DNA of 64,000 bases, from positions 82,981,469 through 83,045,468 of the forward strand of contig NC_088677.1 of the NCBI RefSeq assembly GCF_950023065.1, read 5' to 3'. The position numbers and the translations under genes are program-made. This DNA is from Planococcus citri. Taxonomy: Eukaryota > Arthropoda > Insecta > Hemiptera > Pseudococcidae. Of the stretch, positions 31,198 to 43,160 are shown one piece after another. Position 1 is the first letter of the stretch; every line of letters starts with the position of its first letter. Below the pieces are notes generated by a model that saw only the letters and a list, made by a program, of their open reading frames with translations, searched no databases and was not told where the DNA came from.

Positions 31198-33555
31198 ATG
31201 GAATACGAAATAATTCTTTGTGAATTCTGTAAGGAAGATGTGTTAAAGAAAGCTCATCCAAATACGAAAAAGAAGGACGATTATCCGGTCGTTACCAGTC
31301 GGTGCAGGCACGTTTATCATTATAATTGTTTACGTGTTGCACACGACTCAAGTATCGACACCAACTCAAAAAAGGAAACGGTTTTGCAGTGTCGAGCGAC
31401 AGGTTGCTCAGTAAAGATAAAAGGCAACAAATACCATCGATTGCGTGTGTCTACGAAATCTGCCCGCATTTCGCTACCTCAGAGGCAGAGGGACCCTGTG
31501 GTTCCAGTGACGCCGAACGAGAGAGCGGAATTGCAGGCAGCAAATCAGCGATTGACCAATCGATGTAATTCGGCTGAGGAGCGATTGCGCATTTTGACCA
31601 ATCAACACAGCACCCAGCAAATGCTGTATCGTACACTAAAGGCCAGTTACGACTCTGTGTTGAGGGGCAAAATTGACGCAATCGCGATGACTCAACTTAC
31701 CGAAATGTTGCCCAGCATCGGCATTGAGCAACCCGTTGTCTCTTTGAGAAGGGTAGATAGGGAATCGGTCGCTGATGCGGATGTAGATAGGGACGTAGTT
31801 CAGGTTGAGAGTAGGGACAGTTCCTCGAGTGACGATATCGAGATTGTTGAGCCGGTTGTATTGCCGGGGGTTGTTGACCTCACGCAGGAAAGACGTAAAA
31901 AATCTTTTCCGCGTCGAAAGCAACGGCTTCTGAGCTTTATGACCGACTTTCCGCTCGTGCCCACCCCTCAGCCTGTTGTCGCTGGTCAGTCTTCAATGGG
32001 AACAGACAAAGAACGCGGGTATATGGCAAACCAACCTTTGTCTGATTCCCAGGGAAGCAACTGCCCAGTGCCAACATCTGAGGGGGTTGAAAATTTGCCT
32101 TCTTGCTCCAATGTGAACGTCTTGAAGGAGACTCAAAAATCACAGGGGAGCAAGAAATCAAAAGAGGTGAATCGCACTCCGCTTGCACAGGACCAAGTTG
32201 TGAAGCTGGGAAACACCAACACGAAACTCTATCGGAGCTGTACCTTCTTTCAGAAGCGATTTGATAACCCAGCTGAGGTACTTGCGCCTTTTTACCCGAT
32301 AAATTCTTATCCTTTGTATTGTACTGTTGCGGCATACGTGGCCAAGTCAGGAGATATGCCGGCGGTAATTTTCATCGACGACATACTCCTCCTTGGTGAC
32401 GGACACGCGACAGGGATTGCGGAGAGGCTTTTGCAGGGTAAAAAGTTTGCAGACACACTCGATCAAGGATTATACGGAAGGGATTTAACGGTCGAATCCC
32501 TGATAGAAAACCTAAAGGAATTCGACCGTTTACCTTCTCGTGTAATGGTGGCAATAGGTACGTACGATAGTTGTATAAAGACCGATCCGGAGATTTTCGC
32601 GAAGAGATTGGAGAAACTCCATGGGCTGTTGGCAGCCAAAGGAGTCATCGAGCGGTTTATGTTACCAGTTGTGTCGATTTCGACAGACTGGCCTCAAATG
32701 CTTGCAGATGATCCCCACTACCTCTGCGAATTCTTCAATGATCTTTCTGGTCATCCGGTATATGAAGATGATTTAGGCATCTTTTACGATCCGCAAGTAT
32801 ACGTCTCGGTAATCAGAAAAATGACTATGCATTTTAATCTTATTCCTGAAAAAGCGCTGAGGAAGATGAATTTCAATCGAAAAAACAACGACACCACCTC
32901 GGTGAGTGACATCATGATAAACAACTTGAATATTTTCGATGAAACTCAACAATCCAATGACGTGCAAATTCAGGAAAATTTATCTCGTAATGATGTATCG
33001 CTAACCGCCGAAAACTCGGCAAATGTTGATTTATTGCTTCTAGATCAAGTTATGAGCAGCGCACTAGAGAAATTGACTTCGCGTAACGAACGAGAGGTTA
33101 CCATGGATCAAGTAGATATTGAACTTTTGAGAACCTCTCGCCGTTTACGGATGATCAATAAGCGAGAAGAGACGACAGCACGCGGTGAAGAGATGAATGT
33201 GGAACTTCTGCATCGTATAGCTAATGAGATACTTGCAGAAGAGAACGCTAATTCACCCCTTCGCACGTACTTATCGTCTCCAGCTTCGGAGAGTAACGAA
33301 GCAGGTTCGCGACGAAACTCTGCCGAAGCCTTGCTCTCTCCAGTGCCTGCTGCTCCATCTATAGACCAGCAACAGCTCGACGAGTCGATAGCAATGGACA
33401 TCGAAGATCCAACATCACCAACCGAACCATCGTCTTGGGTTGCATGCGTCGATGCTGAGATGGAATTATTAGAAGACGAGCACCATCGTGTCTGTTCCCC
33501 GATCGACGAAGACGACGAACCGATGTCAGACGAATTCACGCCAGAAACATCATAA
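31198..33555 (+). CDS. Element X ORF3: RING-like finger plus SGNH-like domain
   Basis: ATG at 31198 starts a 785-residue frame. Residues about 8-80 carry a RING-H2-like pattern (CxxC, CRHVYHYNC, then CxxxxC), with atypical last spacing. A helical, possibly coiled-coil segment (about 105-155) and an acidic disordered region follow. Residues about 385-560 resemble an SGNH hydrolase. Block I reads LLGDGHA, with Gly in place of the catalytic Ser, and block III reads AIGTYD, with Tyr in place of Asn. The active site is therefore probably dead. The C-terminus is acidic and Glu/Ser-rich. RING proteins are often ubiquitin ligases, so a role in host interaction is possible but only inferred. It occupies the env position of the element. 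Confidence 0.68.
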   Translation: MEYEIILCEFCKEDVLKKAHPNTKKKDDYPVVTSRCRHVYHYNCLRVAHDSSIDTNSKKETVLQCRATGCSVKIKGNKYHRLRVSTKSARISLPQRQRDPVVPVTPNERAELQAANQRLTNRCNSAEERLRILTNQHSTQQMLYRTLKASYDSVLRGKIDAIAMTQLTEMLPSIGIEQPVVSLRRVDRESVADADVDRDVVQVESRDSSSSDDIEIVEPVVLPGVVDLTQERRKKSFPRRKQRLLSFMTDFPLVPTPQPVVAGQSSMGTDKERGYMANQPLSDSQGSNCPVPTSEGVENLPSCSNVNVLKETQKSQGSKKSKEVNRTPLAQDQVVKLGNTNTKLYRSCTFFQKRFDNPAEVLAPFYPINSYPLYCTVAAYVAKSGDMPAVIFIDDILLLGDGHATGIAERLLQGKKFADTLDQGLYGRDLTVESLIENLKEFDRLPSRVMVAIGTYDSCIKTDPEIFAKRLEKLHGLLAAKGVIERFMLPVVSISTDWPQMLADDPHYLCEFFNDLSGHPVYEDDLGIFYDPQVYVSVIRKMTMHFNLIPEKALRKMNFNRKNNDTTSVSDIMINNLNIFDETQQSNDVQIQENLSRNDVSLTAENSANVDLLLLDQVMSSALEKLTSRNEREVTMDQVDIELLRTSRRLRMINKREETTARGEEMNVELLHRIANEILAEENANSPLRTYLSSPASESNEAGSRRNSAEALLSPVPAAPSIDQQQLDESIAMDIEDPTSPTEPSSWVACVDAEMELLEDEHHRVCSPIDEDDEPMSDEFTPETS

Positions 33556-36500
33556 ATCGACTCGTCGCAGCTGCAACCACCCGGATTTGACATTCTCCCA
33601 AAAATCTACATTTTAGTGCATGTAGAAATTTGGGAGAAGCTTCGTGAGTATCGCCCTCATGATTAGAGCTCATTTCATTTTTTCACTCAAAAATGACACT
33701 CCTGTGCATTTTTTTGAAAAAATGAAATAGCTAATAATTCGTTGATTCATTTTTGGAAATTTTCCTCGAATTTCAGCACTCGATGAATATTAGAAAATGA
33801 CGCAATTTTCGTTGCAGGTCATTGAGTGTTGAGTCGTAGAAAATAGCCATTAAATGAATCTTTGAAATAAAACCCTTTTTGCCCGATTTTGATCTTCATG
33901 TTTCGTGCATGAATTTTAAAATTGGGCCAAGCCTTTCTCCTTTAGTCAGTTTTTCAAAAACTCCCTTTGTTGGAACTAATTTTTCGTTGAAGGACGTTTA
34001 CGAACGTATAGTAGAAAAAACTTTCACATATAGGGACCTATTTTTGGATTTCTGATCGAATTCGAATTTTTCTCGATTTTGATGCTTTTTCGTTGCAGGA
34101 CACCTTAGGGTGTATATTAGAAATTGGTCTTTTTCTGGAAGGTTCATTAGAATTCTGGGTCCATAAGTTCGATTCATTCTCTTGTATGAATAGGGACAAA
34201 ATAGACCCCCCTCCCCTCCCTTTTTATTTTTTATTCTATTCTATTACGTAATATTTGAGTACATTTAATTTTAGTTAAGCTCTATTGCATGTTAGAGCAA
34301 ATATTTTTTAGATTAGCACCGTAAGTTTCATATCTATTAATTCAATTTTCGATTTCTAAAGCTAATTGGTTACATGGAGAGCGTGGGAAATACTTTATCG
34401 ATCCCAATGTCGTCGACAGCGTAACTCCGAGCTTCTAAGCCATGTCCAAGTTCCAGAGGAACAATTCGAATAGCTCAATTTTTCAACGAGTAGCTGATTG
34501 TGACCAGAAATCGAAATGTTTATCGATAATCATTTTTATTATTTTTAATTCGTGAAAACGACTCTTATTTTTAGCATTAGAAGTTAAACTTTTTTCCATT
34601 CGCATTTCGAGCGCTTAAATATCTAATTAAGTTTCTTGATTTATTTTTTAGAATTATTTTTAGATGAAAATTTCAACTTAGGCTATTTTTATTCTTACCC
34701 TGAAGAAAGGAAACAATCTTTCTTTTTTTATACGCTTCGAAAAATGGTACAAGACATTTTTTAAATTTTATTTGGAAAATATCACTTGAAATAAACATAA
34801 AATCAACGACCTTTTTTATTTTAGTAAATACTCGTTTGTTAGGATAAGTCTCTTTTAAAGGTATATTTTTAATTTTCTTCTCTGTATTTTTTCGAATTGT
34901 AAATTTTAAATTTTTCAACGTAAATATCGAATCAAAATGTAGATGAAAAGTAATGTAGTTTTAAGAATATTCTATTTCTCAGTCTAATAACCTTTTAATT
35001 TTAATCGTGTATAAACTTGTTGAGATATTGAATACTGTTAGGTATAATCGTTGTCTATTTCCCCATTTATACGATAGAACTAGTTTTAATCAAAATTTTG
35101 AAAAGTGTACAAAAATCTGCTCCCATATTTGTTAACTTTATCAGTCCTTCGACTAGAAACCAATGGTACCCATTTTTGTAGATTTTTCTATTTATCTATT
35201 TGTATCCACTTATATGTTATGCATTATGTAGTAAGATAACCTACTTAAAAAACAGCTTTGCTTATTTTTTCGTATGTTCTGTTTAATTTTAGAATTTGTT
35301 ATTTTTTAGTTATACTTTAAGTTTTCAAAAAACATTTACTCGTTAAGATAACAACTTATTTACTCGAAAAGTAAAAACATGAAAAATCTTCTTTGTTACC
35401 GATGTGTTAAGATTCAAAACTTTTTTCAATAGTCAAAAATTGAATGAAAACAAAAAATGTATGTACATAGTTCTAGAATTAAGAATCACTCCTGTATATA
35501 CAATCGTGTCTAGATTAGGTTATAAACGTGTTGAAAATAATGATATCCCTATGTAAATTTTGTATCTATTCCTTTACTATGCATTTCCGATGTATTTCAT
35601 GTGTGATACTTTTGCATTTGTTCATGTTGTGATATTTCTATGCATTTTTCTTGCATCTGTAATATGTTGTGTATGCATGCTTTGTATATTTCCTGCATTA
35701 AGTTTACTTACGACCATTTGATTAGAATTTCACTCAATTGTTTCTAAATTCCTTTTACTTTTCACTTCTATCTTTTATTTTCCACTCAATTTAACGTAAC
35801 GTAAACTTTATTTAACCAAAGGATGACCATTTTTGGACTTTAAAATCCGTTTAACAATAGTAATTTTCGCGTATGCCCTACATATTTTTCTCGTAATCGG
35901 TCATCCTAATTATTTTACAAAAATTGACACTTAAATACACAGTCGCTGTTAGGGAAAGTTAGATCAGGTACCATCAGAAGTTAGAGTCTTCATTGTCAAA
36001 CTTTAGTAAATCGGAAACATCAGAGTAGGATAGAGTTCGAGATGAGTAAAATCCTCATTGGAATTTTTTTTCAAAAAACCAAAAATTGTCAAAAATTATA
36101 AAAACCAAAAAATAAAAGAATAACAAAAAATCATAGAAAATTTTTCCATTCCCAAAATTCCTCTTTCGAACTCTATGACCTTCAAAACATAAAATTTTTA
36201 AACGATATAAGGTCAAAACAAACCTAAATTACCTTTGATTACTTTCAAATAAAATAAACACATAATTATTATCTGCATAATTGCACCCAAAGATTAAACA
36301 AACTAATCCAAAATTGTCTATTTTGGCGACATTTCCAGATTCTAGCTTCTCTTTTCGAAATAATCTCTTTTTACTCAATTTCAATAAACTTGCATTTTTC
36401 TTTGTAACTTTCGAATCGAATAAAATACTATATTTTTATAGTCAAAATATTGTCTAAACTTACACAAAAAATCCAATCTAATTTATCACTAATTTTCGAC

Positions 36501-38120
36501 TAAATAAAAATACTATATCCGTATAGTCAAAATATTATTCCAAATTTGTATAAAAGTTTAAAATCGTTCGAAATCAAACACTTTGATAAAATTTCCTTTG
36601 AGAATTTGAATCATATCGAAATTCTATAATAGTCTTCTTAGTCAGGTATTGAAATAGCATTCTTTCGAATGATTTCGAAACGTTTGATACTCTCTTATCA
36701 TCCAGTCTCATAAATAATTCACGATCCAATTCTTTCGAATTTCTCAATCATTTGTCAGTCATCTTTTATAGGTCTTCTATGTCAGTTTCGATTCGACAGA
36801 TTGTTTTGACAAAAGTTGTGAATTTTCAAACCATATTGTCAGGTCTTAGATCGCTTGCATTGACAGGATATGGCAATTGGCGAGATATTCTTTCTTTGTC
36901 ATCACTTTCAGTCAAGAGTTTCCATCCTCTAGGACAATTTTTCCAAATCTTCAGGTTACTAATGAAAAGCGGCCAACTTTGGTGCATTGGCATTGTTTCT
37001 CATTGTAACAAATGTGTTTTGGTTAAATTAGTACTCATCTTCTGACATTTTCGCTTTCAGTCATTTCTGACATTCTGTATTTTGAATTAGGATCACTGAT
37101 AATCTCTCATAAGACTCACTTTTAGTATAAAGATTTGACAAATGAAGTTATTATAGATTTTCTCATAAGTGCGACAATAGGTCATCAAATTTGAGGGAAA
37201 AGATTCCAAAAAATGGACATATTCGAACGCTAATACCCACACGACATCCCAAAAATTGTTATCATCCTCGATTTGTCTAATTTGAGCCAATTTTCCTTCT
37301 CCTTCCTTCGCACATGTTTTCCTAAAACCTTCAGACTTGAGCAAATCAATATTCTCAAGAATAATAGTTCAATCAAAAGTCTGAATTCCATTTTCTTTGT
37401 ATTCCAAGGCGAACCTAGTTTCAATATTTCTACGAATTTTTTTTTTAAGATCTAATACTTCGATTTCTTCTTAGGTCTCGTCTTCCTTTCTCAAGCTGCC
37501 AAAACGCGTATAAAAAACAGCCAACGCCACAGCTTGTTTCTTTTTTCTTTGCACTTAGACGCAGTCTGATCATGTCTGAAATATTTACTCCACTTCATTC
37601 CTTTTCGGACTCAGTATGGCATTTAATGCATTCAATGTCTCTGACAGTGAATCATTGGTGTTGCACTGATATGAATCAGGGGTAAGTGGACATAAAGTAA
37701 ATATTTTCTAAAACACTTTCGAAAACTCTGCTCCACTTTGTAAATCTTGACTTCAATGGACGCTCCTGCAGGCCCTTAGCCAGCTAGTCGCTTGCACTAG
37801 GACAGCTATTGACCTCGCAGAACGTTCATTGATCTTTCAGACCCAATTAACCACCTTTCTTTGAGCTTCATAAGTGATTCGAATGGTAAAACTTGGAAAT
37901 ATCTTTGTCAAACCATGCTCACTCTGTCGAGGTGAAGGAAGTTGAGTAGTTGAGTCTCTTTATTTGTCCGTATTTATCTGCTCACCTGCAGTGGAAAGTA
38001 CGGAGGGGCAGAGGGTATCCCGATGATACTTCATGGCACCTAGGGTTCCAAGGCATATTCTCCTCAGGATTCTTTGGCGTCCGTGCTTCCCCCTACGGTT
38101 ACTGCATCCCTTGAGTGAAC
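33556..38120 (+). other. Element X 3' untranslated region
   Basis: No gene is seen in 4.6 kb. Degenerate units TTTTCGTTG(A/C)AGG(A/T)C ... TAGAAA occur near 33810, 33980 and 34090. Paired hairpins AAAATACTATA....TATAGTCAAAATATT occur near 36424 and 36507. Small ORFs are AT-rich and unrelated to known domains. Confidence 0.65.
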
Positions 38121-38136
38121 CAAGGAAGGGGGCATA
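38121..38136 (+). promoter_or_regulatory. Element X polypurine tract
   Basis: CAAGGAAGGGGGCATA directly precedes the 3' LTR (38137), as needed to prime plus-strand DNA synthesis. The junction also forms an inverted repeat, GGCATATGT ... ACATATGCC. Confidence 0.75.
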
Positions 38137-39033
38137 TGTGAGGGGACATATGCCTTGCAACGCTTAGGTGTTGCCACATATCATATATCTCTCCGCGTCT
38201 ATGTGTAAGATTACTCCTACAAGAAGATGTTCCTACTTATATCAGTGGGAGAGACTTCCCCTCCGACTTAGCGAGATGCCAGCATCGAGCCTCGGAGAAT
38301 CGGTAGCTCTCGCCACTTATATTAGAACCAAGGAAGCCGAAACTCCTCTCTCTAATATCAGTCCAGTCGTGTGGGTATTATCCGGTTAACCCAGCTCGAC
38401 TCATTTGTTAAAGTGTATTTTTGTTGTTAATAAGTATTTATTTCGATTTAATTGCTAATACTACCCCTGGGTTATTTAACAATCGTTAATCGTTAAATAT
38501 TCGTCGTGTTTCGTATGCTCTTTATCTACTCTTGCTAAGGTAAAGTCATCTCCGCGTTTATATTAACACCAACAATGGTCGTAAGTATTCATCTTCTTCC
38601 ATAATAATATGTTATATATGAATTTATTTACCTGTTATTATTAAGATACAATTAGTTAGCTTTACCAACTAATTGTGGCGTAATTATAAGGTGTGTATTT
38701 CAATTATATCGAATACACGGAGTCTAATCATAGGTGTTATTGTTCTTATTATGTGTTTATCTAGGCGCTCAATAAATGTAGATAGGCAAATAGTAGGTAC
38801 TTCGACCCCTTAGGTTAGGCTAATACACCCCTATGATAGGTCCTCGGACAGATCATAGACGGATTTATGTAAGCATTGATCAGATTGATGGTATTTGGCT
38901 AAAGCTATCCAGGCATATATACTTTACATCAGGTTCTAAGACTTTACATCGGCACCCTAGGGTTAATATATATCGTTAGGTGTTTATTATTGTCTTACAC
39001 TACTAAGCCATTAGTCTCGTTAATGTCTCTACA
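38137..39033 (+). repeat. Element X 3' LTR
   Basis: It is 897 bp long and indistinguishable by eye from the 5' LTR. It is followed by the target duplication AACA at 39034-39037 and by the continuation of the gypsy Y gag frame. Confidence 0.95.
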
Positions 39034-40605
39034 AACAAAAGAGTTAGCTCATATGATCACTAACAAATTCTATATCAACGAGGACGAAATGTTGGCTGAT
39101 ATTCGTCAGTTTTTGGAAGTGGACCAGGAGAGATGTAGCCGAATTTTCCCTGGGTCAAGGTTTGGTGAAAATCGCGCATTTCCCGCCAAAAATACGACAT
39201 CCACACCAACAACTCCATCTCAGTCAACTCAAACAGCTTCCGCTCAGCCAACCCAACCAACTTCATCTTCAGATCCAACAAGATGCTTTAACTGCAACAA
39301 AAATGGGCACCTAGCTCGTGACTGCCCATTCCCCAAACGTCAGCGTAAAGAAAATCCTAAAACCGTGTCTACAAGTGTTCCATTAGGTAAAGATAGTAAT
39401 AGTAACCTATGTGTAGAAAATAGTGTGGAACCTAGGCATATTTGTAAATTTATTAAGCCTGTCATGTTAAATAATTACAATGTAACAGGTATGATCGATA
39501 CAGGCGCCCATAAGACTATTTTGAGAGAAACCCAAGCTAAAAAGGCTAAATTGCAAATTAATGATCATGTTGAAAATCTGTATGGATTTGGGCAGCAAAC
39601 ACCTGTCCAAACTGTAGGTAAAACTTTGGAGAACGTAAAAATTGATGGTGTTACTGTGCCTATTGAAGTTTTAATCGTAGCTGATCATACCCTACCTGTC
39701 GATTTTCTAATAGGTAGGAATTGGATCGACGATCCCAGTGTGACCATGGTTAAGGTAGATGACGAATTGGTTTTTATACCTAGGGATAATTTTCCATTTT
39801 CAATTGATGAATTTGAGAGGGATAAAAGTGAAACTGATGCAGAGCAGGTAAATTGGGTAGGTTTTGTCAATAAGGATGCGAAACTTTTCGAAATGTCCGA
39901 TCTCGTAATAGGTGATGATCTCCCCAAGGAAGCTAAAAACGAAATTTTGAGTGTGGTAAATGAGTATAGAGATTGTTTTGCAACGAATTTATCTGAATTA
40001 GGTTGCACAGATTTGATAGAGATGGAAATTGAGGAAACGAAAGATGCCACCCCAGTGTGTCAAAAACCATACAAAACTACTGCAGCTGAGAGAGAGGAAA
40101 TTTCGCGTATTGTTAAGGAATGGAAGGATGCCGGTTTTGTAACAGAAACCACCTCGCCTTATGCAAGTCCTGTGCATTTAGTTGATAAGAAAACTGGTGA
40201 AAAACGTCTGGTTAATGATTATAGAAAATTGAATGCTCAAACGGTAAAATTGCCTTTTCCATTGCCTTTAGTTGATGAGTTATTGGAGGATGTTCAGGGA
40301 GCAAAGTATTTCATTGTGCTTGATTTGGCTCATGGTTACATGCAGGTGAAAATTGCAAAAGGTTCTCGTCATAAAACTGTATTTATTACTCCAGATGAGA
40401 CAGGTGAATATGCTCGAATGTGTTTTGGTCTTAAAAATGCTCCGTCAGTGTTTGCTAGGCTTATAAAACTTGTTTTATCTCTTCTAAAGGATCCGAAAAT
40501 TGCTAAAGCGTTTCTAGATGACATTTTAATTTTTGCCAAAACGTTGCAGGAACTGATACAAAAATTACGCGAAGTTTTAGAAGTTTTACGTAAACTCCGA
40601 CATGT
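39034..40605 (+). pseudogene. Gypsy element Y Gag 3' part, protease and partial RT
   Basis: The frame continues the gag interrupted at 19699. It has a C-terminal capsid segment, a Ser/Thr/Pro/Gln linker and a CCHC zinc knuckle (CFNCNKNGHLARDC). An aspartic protease follows (MIDTGAHKTIL, later FLIGRNWI). The reverse transcriptase includes LVNDYRKLN, the LDLAHGYMQV block, FGLKNAPSVFARL and the catalytic box FLDD. Shortly after that (about 40600) the sequence runs into a dispersed repeat, so the thumb, RNase H and integrase are missing. The element is dead twice over, by the X insertion and by 3' loss. Confidence 0.9.
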
Positions 40606-40985
40606 TTCTTCAATTTTTCACAATTTCGAAAGAAGTAGGTATTCGGTAGTGGGGGGGGGGTCAAAAATACCTCCAAAAAGCGTGTTTCAAAGCTGTACCT
40701 CGTAATTTTCGTTGTTAAAAAGCATAAGATAAGTTGAAACACCATTTTGAGGAAAAAATATATGAGGAGGGAGGTGAAAATTTTTATGAGAATACCTCTT
40801 ATGAATGTCTACAACACAATAGAAAATTAGAGAAATCGGTTCACATGGGGCTGATGAAAAAAATTTTATTGTAATTTCAGGAGGGTGGTTCTAATCCTAA
40901 AAAGGAGAAGGGCTGTGGATATGAAACTTTCCACGCTGGAGTTTCTCTTGATGGTACCCACTTCACCTATGAAATTGTGGATGAT
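40606..40985. repeat. Dispersed repeat family, copy 2
   Basis: It aligns with 12708-13090 in the same orientation and truncates gypsy Y. The copy is diverged and non-coding. The joint with the RT lies near 40600. Confidence 0.75.
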
Positions 40986-41225
40986 GGTACACCTTTGAGT
41001 GCTCTTTCGAATTCGATCTGGCCTCACCCGGTTCAAAAATAGTACCTGTAGAAAACCGTAAATTTTTGTTGACAAGATATTGTAAATTTTTCACATCGGT
41101 TTCACTTTTGATACAAAAGGTCAAAAATTTGAAGTTCATTGAAACTCATGTTCTGAGAACTTCCCCGCTGCGCCTCTCCTCCCAAGACCCTGAGTTCATC
41201 TTCTTTAATAGTGAACGTATGTAAG
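40986..41225. other. Non-coding stretch
   Basis: I see nothing recognisable beyond repeat-like runs. Confidence 0.4.
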
Positions 41226-42210
41226 AAACTTCCTTACCGCAATAACGAATCGATTCGTACAAGTGACTCGTTCGCGAACGAATCGATTCTTATAAGTGAC
41301 TCGTTCGCGAACGAATCGATTCATTTACTCAATTTTTGATGAATCATTCGCGAACTAATTGATACATAAATTAAAGAATTGATCAATCCGTTGCCGTTGG
41401 CGAATGTTTATTTCAAAAAATTGATCAATTCGTTTATGAATGATTCATCAAAAATTTGAGGGTCGTATTAGTACTTTGTAGGAATCATGAAGGCCTAGTG
41501 AGATTTCAAATTTGATCAAATTTGGTTCAGCCGTTTTCTAAATACTGAGTTTTAAAAATCTCGATAAAAATTTTGTCGCTCGATAAACTTGGAAGGTTTG
41601 AGCTTTTGAAACTTGATAATGATGGTGAAATGTCCGGCTAGTAGCCTAGTTTTGAAATTTCAAATTTGATCAAAATCGGTTCAGCTGTTCCCGATGAAAA
41701 TTTCAAAAAGCTCAATTGTCAATTTTGTTTGCGATTACGCGCGAAAGCTATACGAACTTTTGGATCATGGTGAAAGTTCGGCATCATAGGAATGGTGATG
41801 GAATTAACGAATTGATCAATTTCTAGTGAATCATTCGCGAACGAATATTGTTGGTAAATCATTTGCGCATGGTTCAATTCATTTAATTAATTTTTCGTGA
41901 ATCATTCGCGAACGAATTGACGAACGAATCGAATTGTTTAATTACTTATATTTTCTTGGTGAATCATTCGCGAGCGAATTGATCAATTGTTAATGAATCA
42001 TTAGCGAACGAATAGATTCATTAAATTAATTTTACGATTCATTTTAATCAATTTCTGGTGAATCATTCGCGTGCGAATCGAATTATTTAATTAATTTTTG
42101 GTAAATTATATGAGAACGAATTGATCAATCCTTCATGAATCATTCTCGAATGAATCGATTCATTTAAATAATTTCTGGGGAATTATTCGCGAATGAATTG
42201 AATAATTTAT
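41226..42210. repeat. Degenerate palindromic array around ATTCGCGAACGAAT
   Basis: GAATCATTCGCGAACGAAT and variants recur more than ten times, often followed by TGATCAAT or CGATTCATT. The first copies are tandem at about 41 bp (TAAGTGACTCGTTCGCGAACG). The core TTCGCGAA is self-complementary, and spacing decays rightward. A non-array stretch (about 41455-41790) separates two blocks. Confidence 0.85.
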
Positions 42211-42419
42211 CGAGTACAAAATTGATCCCTCTATATTCGGAATAAGAAAATCGATAAATTTTTCATTTCCAGTCAAAAATCGAATCGCAAAAATTAAAAA
42301 TTGTGTAAAAAATTTCGAAAAATTTTGTGCTTTGGGTGTGATTTGAAAGGGTGTTACATGTTGCAAACTATTCGAAATCGGAAAATCGAGAAATTTCAAG
42401 TTCAAAAGGTGTTTTGTTT

Positions 42420-43160
42420 GTGTGACACATGGGAGAGTATGTTTTTGGTGACGCTGAACACGAATATGACGTCAGATTTTTGATTGGAACTCCTCCCCAA
42501 AAGGGTTGACCCCCCCCCCAAAAATGGTTACTTTGGGGTTTTTGTACCCAATTAAACAAGTTCTATTTTGGCAAATAAAAGCCAACACGGACGTGAAATT
42601 ATAACGTATTTATTCACGATAAAAGTATACAGAAAAAGCATCAGCGAGCAAGAGAGATAAAAATGGAATAACGTACGTACGATACATCAAGTACTCAGCT
42701 GGTATAACTCTCAGCTAGGCGAGCGGCGCGCGCATTTGGCGCAGATAAACATGCCGCTAGGTTACGGCGCAAAACCGCAACCGAACCGCCACAGTTACAT
42801 TCGGGTGACACATGAAATAGTATGTTTTTGATATCGCTGAACACGAATATAGCCATAGTTTTTTAAATTGACTTCATCCATGGCCCCCAGAACCTCCCCC
42901 AATAGGTGAAAGTCCAATAAAAATTGTTGAGGGCCGTGGATGAGGTCCAATCAAAAATCTGACGTCATATTCGTGTTCAGCGTCACCAAAAACATACTAT
43001 TCCATGTGTCGCACGAACAAAACACTTTTTTGAACTTTTACCCCCCTTGAGGAGGTGCTGGGGACCATGAATGAAGTCCTATCAAAAATTTAACGTCATA
43101 TTCGTATTCAGCGTCACCAAAAACATACAATTCGATATATCACATGCCCATGATTTTCTT
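42420..43160. repeat. Inverted copies of a GACGTCATATTCGTGTTCAGCG repeat
   Basis: The block TATGTTTTTGGTGACGCTGA ending in ACACGAATATGACGTC appears in one direction near 42436 and 42827, and reversed near 42960 and 43092. Its core, TCATATTCGTG.TCAGCG, is the same as in the 140-bp units at 11.2-12.6 kb. One diverged family therefore populates both places. Confidence 0.8.
42541..42797. mobile_element. Possible solo LTR or short insertion
   Basis: A 257-bp stretch that starts TGTACCCAATTA and ends CCACAGTTACA interrupts the repeat cluster. On the minus strand it begins TGTAACTGTGG and includes AATAAA, fitting an LTR. No target duplication is clear and no partner LTR is in the window. Confidence 0.35.

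Larger units (their letters stand above)
19700..39033 (+). mobile_element. Element X: 19.3-kb non-autonomous LTR retrotransposon nested in gypsy Y
   Basis: Two 897-bp LTRs (19700-20596 and 38137-39033) begin TGTGAGGGGACA and end TCTCTACA. The 4-bp duplication AACA flanks the element (19696-19699 and 39034-39037). A primer-binding-like sequence follows the 5' LTR, and a polypurine tract precedes the 3' LTR. The interior encodes Gag (23699), a -1-frame ORF (25561-26466) and a RING/SGNH-like ORF (31198). I find no protease, RT, RNase H or integrase, so movement would need enzymes from another element. More than 12 kb is untranslated and hairpin-rich. In size it resembles LARD-type elements, but those usually lack coding capacity. 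Confidence 0.93.
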
